Shown here piece after piece: positions 1-6,415 of a DNA stretch of 17,001 nucleotides. The DNA lies in assembly GCA_021545665.1 (NCBI GenBank), contig JAJRTX010000327.1, forward strand, positions 1 to 17,001, given 5' to 3'. Below the pieces are notes generated by a model. It was given only the letters and a program-made list of their open reading frames with translations, did not search any database and was not told where the DNA came from. Numbering within the stretch: position 1 is the first letter of the stretch; every line of letters begins with the position of its first letter. Made by a program: the position numbers and the translations under genes. The stretch comes from Zetaproteobacteria bacterium (GTDB taxonomy: Bacteria; Pseudomonadota; Zetaproteobacteria; Mariprofundales; Mariprofundaceae).

Positions 1-260
1 AGCATCACGACATGGGTTTTGGGTTGACGTTCCCTGGCTTCGCGGATAGCTGCCACCACAGGCTCCGGTTTCATCAGCATGCCTGGCCCGCCGCCGTAGG
101 GGGCATCGTCTACTTTGTGATGTTTGTCGGTGGTAAAATCACGAATCTGGATACAATCGACTGAGACTAAACCCGCCTCAATGGCGCGTTTGGGAATCGA
201 GCAGTTTAGCGGGGAATCAAAAAACTCCGGGAACAGGGTCAGAATCTGGGTGTGAAACAT
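1..260 (-). CDS. trmD: tRNA (guanine37-N1)-methyltransferase, N-terminal part (cut by window edge)
   Basis: TrmD is a SPOUT-fold enzyme that methylates G37 next to the anticodon of a subset of tRNAs using S-adenosylmethionine, which prevents +1 frameshifting. The first 86 codons are present; the rest lies left of the window. The protein starts MFHTQILTLFPEFF, the usual 'xLFPE' opening. At residues 51-63 it has DDAPYGGGPGMLM, the conserved TrmD signature loop. The ATG at 260-258 is preceded by GGAAGGA at good spacing. It overlaps the end of rimM by 22 nt in another frame, so translation is probably coupled. It belongs to the ffh-rpsP-rimM-trmD cluster; rplS would be expected next, beyond the edge. 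Identity is very secure; only the length is unknown. Confidence 0.96.
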   Translation of the reverse strand, partial: MFHTQILTLFPEFFDSPLNCSIPKRAIEAGLVSVDCIQIRDFTTDKHHKVDDAPYGGGPGMLMKPEPVVAAIREARERQPKTHVVM

Positions 261-790
261 GCATCCATTCCTTCCGGCAGATTGACCGTAATTTGAGCTT
301 TATCAAGATCGACTTCGACAATCACCTCTTCAATAAACGGAATCATCCACTCGCCTTTGGTTTCGGCATCGTCCGCTGTAGACACGCTGAGAATATCTTG
401 CGCTCCGTATTCTTCCAGTGCGCTAACGGCACCAAGCAGCTCGCCTGTGCTTTCCAGCACCACGGTGCAACCAATCAAATCCTGCCACAGGTGTTCATCA
501 TCCGCGACGAAAACAGCATCATTGGGAACCCATATATTATGCCCTTTGAGTAGCGCAGCCTGATTACAGTCCGTGATGCCCTCAAGCTCAACGAGCATGC
601 GTTTACCATGCTGCCAGCATCGATTCACGTCATAGGCTGTTGCTGTTTCAGCAGATTGCCCCAGCCACCAGCGCGGATAATCGGCAACTGCCTCGGCAGG
701 ACGGGTAAAGGAAAAAACGATTAAAGCACCCTTGAGGCCATGTGCCCCAAGGATGTCACCAATATGCAGATAGGAGATGTTTTGAATCAT
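239..790 (-). CDS. rimM: Ribosome maturation factor RimM
   Basis: RimM is a cytoplasmic assembly factor that binds ribosomal protein uS19 and helps the 30S head domain mature. The 183 residues match the usual length (about 180). The N-terminal half carries the RimM signature around residues 10-26 (IGDILGAHGLKGALIVF). The C-terminal half is a PRC-barrel, beginning near 'WQDLIGC' and ending with 'MIPFIEEVIVEVD' and 'NLPEGM', both typical. The gene lies between rpsP and trmD in the conserved order and overlaps trmD by 22 nt. No strong Shine-Dalgarno sequence is visible before the ATG at 790. Translation may therefore depend on the rpsP message, 78 nt upstream; that is inference. Identity is secure and the start is fairly secure. 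Confidence 0.95.
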   Translation of the reverse strand: MIQNISYLHIGDILGAHGLKGALIVFSFTRPAEAVADYPRWWLGQSAETATAYDVNRCWQHGKRMLVELEGITDCNQAALLKGHNIWVPNDAVFVADDEHLWQDLIGCTVVLESTGELLGAVSALEEYGAQDILSVSTADDAETKGEWMIPFIEEVIVEVDLDKAQITVNLPEGMDACFTPRF

Positions 791-868
791 AACGCCAACT
801 GTCGCTCAGGCGTCATGCAGTAGAATGAATGGACAGGCGGTCGAGCCATGACCAGAGATTCGATGAGC

Positions 869-1108
869 TTAAGCTGATGCCTTGGCAATAATGCTGTTTA
901 CACGATCGGACGGAATTGCCCCCAGATCGGTCCACGCTTTGATACGCTCCAGATCAATATTAATCACTTCCGGCTCAGTGCAGGGATCATAGAAACCGAG
1001 CTTCTCAATAAACGCACCATCACGGCGTTTACGCTCATCCATCACTACGATGGAATAAAAAGGACGCTTTTTGCGACCGCCACGACTTAAACGAATAACT
1101 GTTGCCAT
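869..1108 (-). CDS. rpsP: 30S ribosomal protein bS16
   Basis: bS16 is a small structural protein of the 30S body, needed for assembly. The 79 residues are close to the 82 of E. coli. The sequence opens MATVIRLSRGGRKKRPFY and continues with the family-typical VVMDERKRRDG and IEKLGFYDP. A clear GGAGG lies 8 nt before the ATG. A promoter-like pair (TTGCCC, 17 nt, TATAGT) lies 25-60 nt upstream on the same strand. The gene is therefore probably the head of an rpsP-rimM-trmD transcript, with or without read-through from ffh. There is nothing odd in the protein itself. Confidence 0.97.
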   Translation of the reverse strand: MATVIRLSRGGRKKRPFYSIVVMDERKRRDGAFIEKLGFYDPCTEPEVINIDLERIKAWTDLGAIPSDRVNSIIAKASA

Positions 1109-1139
1109 TACTTCTTACCTCCGAAAATTCAGGCGGCGC

Positions 1140-1168
1140 ACTATAGTAGGGTCAGCAGTCAGGGGCAA
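1140..1168 (-). promoter_or_regulatory. Predicted sigma70-type promoter of rpsP-rimM-trmD
   Basis: On the minus strand TTGCCC (1168-1163) and TATAGT (1145-1140) are separated by exactly 17 nt. They match the TTGACA and TATAAT consensus at four and five of six positions. Transcription would start near 1133, giving a leader of about 25 nt with the rpsP Shine-Dalgarno inside it. The -35 element lies within the repeat-like spacer between ffh and rpsP. This is prediction from sequence only. Confidence 0.5.
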
Positions 1169-1264
1169 GGAGTTAGAAGATATCAGTCAGAGGAGAAGGG
1201 AAAGGAGTCAGGAGAATGCACCCGACCTGCTGTATTCATGGTTTTCCTTTGCGTCCTCTGTGGT
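1151..1264. repeat. Low-complexity, repeat-like intergenic spacer between ffh and rpsP
   Basis: On the minus strand this stretch is a run of degenerate units of about 14-18 nt built on CTGACT or CTAACT followed by pyrimidine-rich tails: CTGACTCCTTTCCC, CTGACTGATATCT, CTAACTCCTTGCCC and CTGACTGCTGACCC (about 1219-1148). Next to it, at 1264-1240, is ACCACAGAGGACGCAAAGG. Both motifs resemble short dispersed repeats that I recall from intergenic regions of environmental bacterial genomes, where they often give false protein predictions. No gene is supported here. Whether this is a mobile-repeat relic needs a whole-genome comparison. Confidence 0.45.
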
Positions 1265-1280
1265 AGATAATATATGAACC

Positions 1281-2645
1281 TTACATTCTCGGCATGCCGG
1301 GAGGCATACCGCCCATACTGCCCATTTTACCCATCATCTGGGCCATCATGCGCTTACCCTTGCCGCCTTTCATCTTTTTCATCATGCGCTGCATCTGCAG
1401 GAATTGTTTGAGCATCTTGTTCAATTCCTGCACCGATGTGCCGGAACCAACGGCCACGCGGCGCTTACGGCTGCCATTGAGAAGTTTGGGATATTTGCGT
1501 TCCCTAGCCGTCATCGAATAGACCATGGCCTGCATGCGTTTAATGGGTTTATCATCCATCTGATCCAGTGCATCCTGTGGTAATTTCATACCCGGCAACA
1601 TCTTTAACATCCCGGCCATGCCGCCCATGTTCTGCATCTGCCCCAACTGCTCGGCAAAATCATTCAGGTCAAACTGGCCCTTGCGCATTTTGGCCGCAGC
1701 CTTTTGCGCCTGCTCCTGATCAACGCTGGACTGAATTTTCTCAACCAGCCCAACCACATCACCCTGACCAAGAATGCGCCCGGCCATACGGGCCGGATCA
1801 AAGACTTCAAAAGCATCAATTTTCTCGCCGGTACCGACATAACGAACCGGCACGCCGGTACTGTGGGCCACCGACAGCGCCGCACCACCACGCACATCAG
1901 CATCGGTTTTGGTCAGGATACAACCGGACATATTGACTGCGGCATGAAACTGTTCGGCAATCGGCAGTGCCGACTGACCGATCATGGCATCAAGCACCAA
2001 TAATCGCTCAGATGCATCCACGGCGCTCGCCACATCACGAATTTCAGCCATCAGTTCATCATCAACCACCTGACGACCGGCAGTATCGAGAATCAGCACA
2101 TGCAAGCCTTCTCGCCCGGCTTTATTCATGGCGGATCTGGCCATTTTAGCGGCTGAGCTTCCCTCTCCCTCGATATAAGGCACATCCACCTGCCCAGCCA
2201 GAATCTGCAACTGCTCACGCGCCGCAGGTCGGGTCGCATCGACAGATGTCAGCGCCACCTTTTTACCCTGAGCAATCAGTAAACGAGCCAGCTTGCCTGC
2301 GGTTGTTGTTTTACCCGCACCTTGCAGGCCGCAGAGCAGAATCACCGATGGAATTTTGGCCAGATTCAGATCGCGCCGCTGCCCGCCCAGTACATCGGCC
2401 AAAGCATCATTGAGGATTTTAATGATCACCTGACCCGGTTGCAGGCTCTTGGCCACGTCAGCACCAAGCGCACGCTCGCGCACTTCAGATATCAGATGGC
2501 GCACCACTGGTAACGCCACATCGGCCTCCAATAATGCCATCCGCATCTCGCGTAAGGTCGCATCCAGATTAGCCTCGGAAACACGTGCTGCGCCGCGTAA
2601 TTTATGGGCGATGCCACCCAGCTTCTCACTTAAACGGTTAAACAT
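1281..2645 (-). CDS. ffh: Signal recognition particle protein Ffh
   Basis: Ffh is the GTPase of the signal recognition particle. With 4.5S RNA it binds signal sequences on nascent chains and hands ribosomes to FtsY at the membrane. The order is an N domain (about 1-85), a G domain with GLQGAGKTTT (106-115), DTAGR (187-191) and TKTD (245-248), and a methionine-rich M domain ending in a Met/Gly/Lys tail. The motif after TKTD reads DADVRGG where most relatives have DGDARGG, a mild variant. The start chosen is MFNRLSEKLGG at 2645: it has GGGAG 8 nt upstream and gives 454 residues, like E. coli (453). A start 9 codons earlier (2672) lacks a ribosome binding site. Identity is very secure. Confidence 0.97.
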   Translation of the reverse strand: MFNRLSEKLGGIAHKLRGAARVSEANLDATLREMRMALLEADVALPVVRHLISEVRERALGADVAKSLQPGQVIIKILNDALADVLGGQRRDLNLAKIPSVILLCGLQGAGKTTTAGKLARLLIAQGKKVALTSVDATRPAAREQLQILAGQVDVPYIEGEGSSAAKMARSAMNKAGREGLHVLILDTAGRQVVDDELMAEIRDVASAVDASERLLVLDAMIGQSALPIAEQFHAAVNMSGCILTKTDADVRGGAALSVAHSTGVPVRYVGTGEKIDAFEVFDPARMAGRILGQGDVVGLVEKIQSSVDQEQAQKAAAKMRKGQFDLNDFAEQLGQMQNMGGMAGMLKMLPGMKLPQDALDQMDDKPIKRMQAMVYSMTARERKYPKLLNGSRKRRVAVGSGTSVQELNKMLKQFLQMQRMMKKMKGGKGKRMMAQMMGKMGSMGGMPPGMPRM

Positions 2646-2700
2646 GCAAAACTCCCATAATCTCCTGTTCATATTTCAAGTACTTCAGAAAAGATCGACC

Positions 2701-2728
2701 ATTCTGTGATGCCAGTTTATATGGTCAA
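2701..2728 (-). promoter_or_regulatory. ffh: Predicted sigma70-type promoter of ffh
   Basis: On the minus strand TTGACC (2728-2723) and CAGAAT (2706-2701) are 16 nt apart and match the consensus boxes at five and four of six positions. Transcription would start about 45-50 nt before the ffh ATG. Prediction only. Confidence 0.42.
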
Positions 2729-2870
2729 TGAATTAATAAATCTATTCATACCAGGCTTACAAAAATTCATTGCAAATAAATGTCCTGCGCGATTATCACA
2801 CCGATTTATGAATAGCCCGGGTTAGATTAATGGCTTTTCATATTGGATTCATTCGACTCTCAGGTGAGCC

Positions 2871-2967
2871 TATTAGATTGTTCCCTGTCTGGCGTCATTC
2901 CTCCCTCCCCTCCCTAGTGTTTACGTCAGACACAGGGCTCCGGCAAATACCGGAGCCCTTTCTTATT
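2871..2967 (+). ncRNA. Candidate small RNA with C-rich CCUCC loop and intrinsic terminator
   Basis: On the plus strand CCCTGTCTGGCGT (2883-2895) pairs with 2923-2937 (ACGTCAGA, a CA bulge, CAGGG), giving 13 base pairs including one G-U. The 27-nt loop holds a pyrimidine run at 2899-2915 with three overlapping CCTCC/CCTCCC blocks. An intrinsic terminator follows directly (2934-2961). No plus-strand gene ends before it, and the nearest downstream plus-strand gene starts about 750 nt later, so a stand-alone RNA is the simplest reading. CCUCC loops can pair with Shine-Dalgarno sequences, as in the alphaproteobacterial 'cuckoo' RNAs; any such role here is inference. The 5' end is a guess, since no good promoter was seen. 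I found no match to 4.5S RNA, 6S RNA or tmRNA. Confidence 0.35.
2934..2961 (+). terminator. Rho-independent terminator, plus strand
   Basis: GGGCTCCGG (2935-2943) and CCGGAGCCC (2950-2958) form a perfect 9-bp GC-rich stem with loop CAAATA, extended by A2934-T2959. It is followed by TTTCTTATTT on the plus strand. On the minus strand the stem is followed by TGTGTCTG, so it should terminate poorly for the thioesterase transcript, whose stop lies about 40 nt before it. Confidence 0.75.
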
Positions 2968-2999
2968 TCCTCTATTAACGCTGCATTTCTCTGTAATAA

Positions 3000-3443
3000 T
3001 TATATGTTTGGAATAATCCTGTCTCGCAATCTCTCCAACAATATCTGAGTATGCTGTTGCTCTTTAGTGGTAACAATTACTGGAGGAACTGGCTGAACGG
3101 TCCGATGATCATCTACTGCAACATAAACAAAAACAGCATCCATGACGGTTTTTTCACCTGATCTCACAAATACAGGAACCCAGATACTACTGTGACCTGT
3201 AAGTCCAACCCTGGCTGAAATAATTAGCTCTTCGCCTTCCCTGCTTCCACTATGGAATCTGGCCTGATGAACCGCCCGAGTAAGACAGGTGCTGTTGGTA
3301 TGACGATGCGCTGATACGTAACCGGCTTCATCACACAAGGTCAGCAATCTACCTCCATGAGTGATACCATACTGATTTAAATCGGCAGCGATTACTGTAT
3401 AGCTGTGACGGAATAAAGAATCCTCTATGTAGTGCCTGTCCAT
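3000..3443 (-). CDS. Hot-dog fold acyl-CoA thioesterase
   Basis: This 147-residue protein belongs to the cytosolic acyl-CoA thioesterase (ACOT/YciA-like) branch of the hot-dog fold. Such enzymes hydrolyse acyl-CoA to free acid and CoA, usually as oligomers. The active-site region is clear: DLNQYGITHGG at residues 21-31, then a helix with CDEAG (37-41), corresponding to the Asn/His-Gly-Gly/Asp pattern of the family. A second conserved strand near 103-112 (AVFVYVAVDD) is followed by the typical 'PVPP' at 118-121. Chain-length preference cannot be read from the sequence. The start at 3443 has only a weak, distant AGGGG upstream. It is transcribed away from the DUF4390-ntrYX operon and is probably monocistronic. 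Confidence 0.85.
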   Translation of the reverse strand: MDRHYIEDSLFRHSYTVIAADLNQYGITHGGRLLTLCDEAGYVSAHRHTNSTCLTRAVHQARFHSGSREGEELIISARVGLTGHSSIWVPVFVRSGEKTVMDAVFVYVAVDDHRTVQPVPPVIVTTKEQQHTQILLERLRDRIIPNI

Positions 3444-3533
3444 TTGGATAATCTAACCCCTGAATATTTGGAATGGAATGCAAAATATCATCTGATCTTG
3501 AAAACCGGGGATATGCTGAGCCGGGAAAGAACA

Positions 3534-3571
3534 GGTTGTATAAGTTTTAAAGCCAGTCGCATGATACAACC
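3534..3571. promoter_or_regulatory. Perfect inverted repeat in the divergent promoter region
   Basis: GGTTGTAT (3534-3541) and ATACAACC (3564-3571) are perfect inverted copies, 22 nt apart and 30 nt centre to centre. They lie between the divergent thioesterase and DUF4390 genes, where a pair of operator half-sites spaced by about three helical turns could sit. An RNA stem is the other option. No confident -10/-35 boxes could be assigned nearby. Confidence 0.35.
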
Positions 3572-3710
3572 ATCAGCGCACAGATAAAGACGACAAACAT
3601 CACTCTCTTTACTTTCCAGAAAAAAATACAGCCTGAAATATATGCTGAGAATATCACCAATATCGTTTAGACATCGAATAAGCCATAATCTACTGTTACA
3701 CTACGGCTCA

Positions 3711-4262
3711 ATGAATCGGTGTTGGCATAATATACTAATAGAACTGGTCTGGGCCATAGTTGTGACTATGCTTGCTTACAACTATGCCGGAGCTAGCGAA
3801 TCAACTGATTTGCAGCTGGATCTAAATCAACAGGTAATTTATTGCGTAGTTGAATGGCAAGGTGACAGGGAATCATTATCTCAGGCACTTCAGGCTGGAA
3901 TTGCAGTTACTTTTGTCTGGCAAGTCAAGGTGAAAAAGGTGCGGGAATACTGGCTAAACAAAACCATTGCAGATATTCAGGTTTCGCGCCGCGTGCTTCC
4001 TGATTTATTATCACGCAGCTGGGTATTGAAGGATGAGGCCAGCGGTATTTCCCGGCGCGTATCTTCTTTATCCGAAGCAATTCACTTCCTTACCCGGCTG
4101 GAGAACTTTCCTGTTCTGGATCGAAGCCTGTTAGACACTGCTATACTCTATAATATTGCTATAAGTGTTGTAGAACAGGAAGGCGAAACAAACGACGCCT
4201 GGTGGACCACACTTTTGCAATCAGTACAGTTCAGTGTTGAAAAGGAATTCTCACTGCCGTGA
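3711..4262 (+). CDS. Exported DUF4390 protein
   Basis: This is a DUF4390 family protein of unknown function, commonly found immediately upstream of ntrY in beta- and gammaproteobacteria. From the ATG at 3711 (183 residues) it has a short N-region, a hydrophobic stretch at about residues 8-22 and a plausible cleavage near 'YAGA|SES'. The mature part should be periplasmic or membrane-attached and begins with a beta-rich segment (LDLNQQVIYCVVEW). The frame is open from an earlier ATG at 3642, which would add 23 mostly polar residues before the signal peptide; neither start has a strong ribosome binding site. Its stop overlaps the ntrY GTG start by 4 nt. By position it may act in the sensory input to NtrY; that is inference. 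Confidence 0.82.
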   Translation: MNRCWHNILIELVWAIVVTMLAYNYAGASESTDLQLDLNQQVIYCVVEWQGDRESLSQALQAGIAVTFVWQVKVKKVREYWLNKTIADIQVSRRVLPDLLSRSWVLKDEASGISRRVSSLSEAIHFLTRLENFPVLDRSLLDTAILYNIAISVVEQEGETNDAWWTTLLQSVQFSVEKEFSLP

Positions 4263-6415
4263 GGCGATTGGATTTAATGCGGATTTCTCCGCTGGTGATG
4301 GCCTTGGCATTATTAGCGCTAACTGTGCTGATGTGGCCATCGCAGGATGGTGATAGTGGCTTGCTGGCATGGCTGAATATGATTCTTCTGCTGGCATTAT
4401 CATTATTATTGGCCCGATATGGATTTCGCTTATTACGGGAACATTCAGAACCTGCTCCCGGATCACGCTTAAGAGCAAAACTGGTCATTGCCCTGGTAGG
4501 CATGCTGCTTGTGCCCTCCATGACCATTCAGATTGCTGCCAGCCAGATGGTTGAGCGCGGCATGGATGTATGGTTCGATGTGCGTGTGGATACCCTGCTG
4601 GATCGCGCATTAAGTCTGGCACAGGGATTTTATGAACGTATCGAAAAAGATATGAAACGGGATATGCTTGTCTATTTGAGTGACCCCGCCTTATTGGCTG
4701 CGGTAGCAGGCCGTCTGGATTATCTTACAGTTAATATGTATCTCACGGAAATTCGGGCTAAAGAAGGATGGCAGAAAGTACAGTTATTTGATATTAATGA
4801 GCGCCTTATTGGCGGAGTTCAGGCTGGTGGACTGGGATTACTTCAGGCCGACCCGTTAAGTGAGGAAGCTCGTCTATCCATGCGCCTGGGACGCATATCT
4901 AGTGAGCTGATAATCCGAAAAGATGGTGAGACTGCAGTGGGCTACGCACCTCTGGTTGGGGCAAAATCAGTCATCGGCTTATTGCGTGTTGAAGTAGATC
5001 TGCCAGCAGGCGTCATTCAGAATGCCCGTGCTGTTGAGGCTGATTATCGCAGCTATAGCCAGCTTGAACGCAACCGCCAGTCGATTCACAATACTTTTTC
5101 GCATGTCATGCTGTTTGTAACACTTATCGTTGTACTGATGGCTAGTCTTGTTGCCTTACTATTTGCACGACGGCTAACCACGCCTATCGGCGATCTGGCA
5201 TATGCTCTGCGCAGAGTAACAGAGGGCGATCTGAACGTTGAACTTTCGGAAGCCCCTAATGATGAGCTGGGCTCACTGGCTCATTCTTTCAATAAGATGA
5301 GCCATCGTTTAAAACAGAATGTGCAAGCCATTGAGCAGGCCCAAAAGGATCTGACTACAGCCCTGGCCAACAGCCGTCAACGCCAATATGTACTGGAGTC
5401 TCTGCTGGCCAATCTCCAGGCCGGTGTACTTCTGGTTGATGCAAATGGCTATATTCGTTTGCTCAACCAGTCGGTACGTGAAACCCTGCACCTGTCTGAT
5501 AACTGGGAACCCGGCCTGGACATAGCCTCAGCAGGCAAAGGTTACCTCCATGATGTTGGCAATTTTTTTGCCGAATTGAGCCTTCAGAAGGATGATCACC
5601 TGCAACGGGAGTTTGAGGTGGATGTTCCCAATGGAAAACCAGTTCAAATTTTGGCTCGTGGAGCCCGTCTGCATGCTACCGGAGCATCCGGGTTTTCCGG
5701 TTATCTTCTGGTTATGGATGATGTTTCTGAACTCGCGGAAGCTCAGCATAACCGGGCATGGGCAGAAGTGGCCCGTCGCCTGGCACACGAAATCAAAAAT
5801 CCACTTACCCCCATTAAACTTTCTGCTGAGCGCCTGCAACGGCGGTTTCGCAGTCAGATTGATGATGAAAAAGTATTTGATGCTTGTACTCATGCCATCA
5901 TTGGGCAGGTGGAACGACTGCAACGGCTAATTGCTGATTTCTCCACAATGGCACGCATGCCACAACCGAAAATCCGGGATATTTCCGTCAACACACTACT
6001 TCAGGAAATGAGAGAGCTATTTAACACATATAGTCAAATTCAGGTTGAACAGAATACAGTTGAAGATATATGCCAGTGTGACCCGGATCAGGTACGACAG
6101 GTGTTGATTAACCTGATGGATAATGCCGTATCTGCCACTGAACAGGGCGGAGCTGTACGTTTATATGCAGTCATCGCAAAAGAATATGCTGAATGGCATG
6201 TTGAAGATGATGGTGAAGGGATCGACAAGGCATCTGTGCCGCAATTGTTTGATGCATATTTCTCGACCAAGGCTAAAGGCTCAGGACTTGGCCTGGCAAT
6301 CGCCAAGCGCATTGTTGAAGATCATAATGGCAAATTGACGTTGATTTCCCCGGCCAACCCAACACACTTTTGCTTACGACTGCCAAGAAATGCCGTCAAA
6401 ATGGAGGAATCATGA
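4259..6415 (+). CDS. ntrY: NtrY-type membrane sensor histidine kinase
   Basis: This is the sensor of an NtrYX-type two-component system, a 718-residue inner membrane kinase. Segments seen are two early hydrophobic stretches (about 10-26 and 37-55), a further one at about 75-95, a periplasmic sensor region (about 100-280), a membrane span (about 281-303), a HAMP domain (304-356), a PAS-like region (about 377-500), then HisKA with H510 in AHEIKNPLTPIK. The ATPase domain has NLMDNAVSA (618-626), DDGEGI (650-655) and GSGLGLA (674-680), so the kinase looks intact. The GTG start overlaps the DUF4390 stop by 4 nt; an ATG at 4277 is the alternative. The stop overlaps ntrX by 4 nt. The signal sensed cannot be read from the sequence; homologues respond to nitrogen or redox conditions. 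Confidence 0.92.
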   Translation: MRRLDLMRISPLVMALALLALTVLMWPSQDGDSGLLAWLNMILLLALSLLLARYGFRLLREHSEPAPGSRLRAKLVIALVGMLLVPSMTIQIAASQMVERGMDVWFDVRVDTLLDRALSLAQGFYERIEKDMKRDMLVYLSDPALLAAVAGRLDYLTVNMYLTEIRAKEGWQKVQLFDINERLIGGVQAGGLGLLQADPLSEEARLSMRLGRISSELIIRKDGETAVGYAPLVGAKSVIGLLRVEVDLPAGVIQNARAVEADYRSYSQLERNRQSIHNTFSHVMLFVTLIVVLMASLVALLFARRLTTPIGDLAYALRRVTEGDLNVELSEAPNDELGSLAHSFNKMSHRLKQNVQAIEQAQKDLTTALANSRQRQYVLESLLANLQAGVLLVDANGYIRLLNQSVRETLHLSDNWEPGLDIASAGKGYLHDVGNFFAELSLQKDDHLQREFEVDVPNGKPVQILARGARLHATGASGFSGYLLVMDDVSELAEAQHNRAWAEVARRLAHEIKNPLTPIKLSAERLQRRFRSQIDDEKVFDACTHAIIGQVERLQRLIADFSTMARMPQPKIRDISVNTLLQEMRELFNTYSQIQVEQNTVEDICQCDPDQVRQVLINLMDNAVSATEQGGAVRLYAVIAKEYAEWHVEDDGEGIDKASVPQLFDAYFSTKAKGSGLGLAIAKRIVEDHNGKLTLISPANPTHFCLRLPRNAVKMEES

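Larger units (their letters stand above)
2646..2999. other. 354-base intergenic region between the thioesterase gene and ffh
   Basis: No convincing protein gene was found on either strand. The ffh-proximal part (2646-2730) holds the ffh leader and its predicted promoter. The middle is AT-rich and contains a 9-bp inverted repeat, CTATTCATA at 2742-2750 and TATGAATAG at 2807-2815, which may be chance. The thioesterase-proximal part (2883-2961) holds the stem-loop and terminator described separately. Confidence 0.7.

Noticed and set aside
1071..1277. Plus-strand frame across the ffh-rpsP spacer
   Set aside because: The translation is the arginine/serine/glutamine-rich type that comes from repeat-like DNA, and half of it is antisense to rpsP.
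2646..2672. Earlier ffh start giving a 9-residue N-terminal extension
   Set aside because: No ribosome binding site before 2672, while the ATG at 2645 has GGGAG and gives the family's normal N-terminus and length.
2760..2965. 4.5S RNA, 6S RNA or tmRNA in the gap upstream of ffh
   Set aside because: The conserved 4.5S core (GGAAGGAAGCAGCC type), the tmRNA tRNA-like ends and a long 6S-type duplex are all absent.
3444..3710. Sigma54 (-24/-12) promoter for NtrX autoregulation
   Set aside because: No TGGCAC-N5-TTGC match was found in this gap or before the secretion ATPase gene.
4231..4527. Minus-strand frames at the start of ntrY and elsewhere inside the kinase, ntrX and pepA genes
   Set aside because: They lie entirely inside well-supported genes on the other strand and show no domain pattern.
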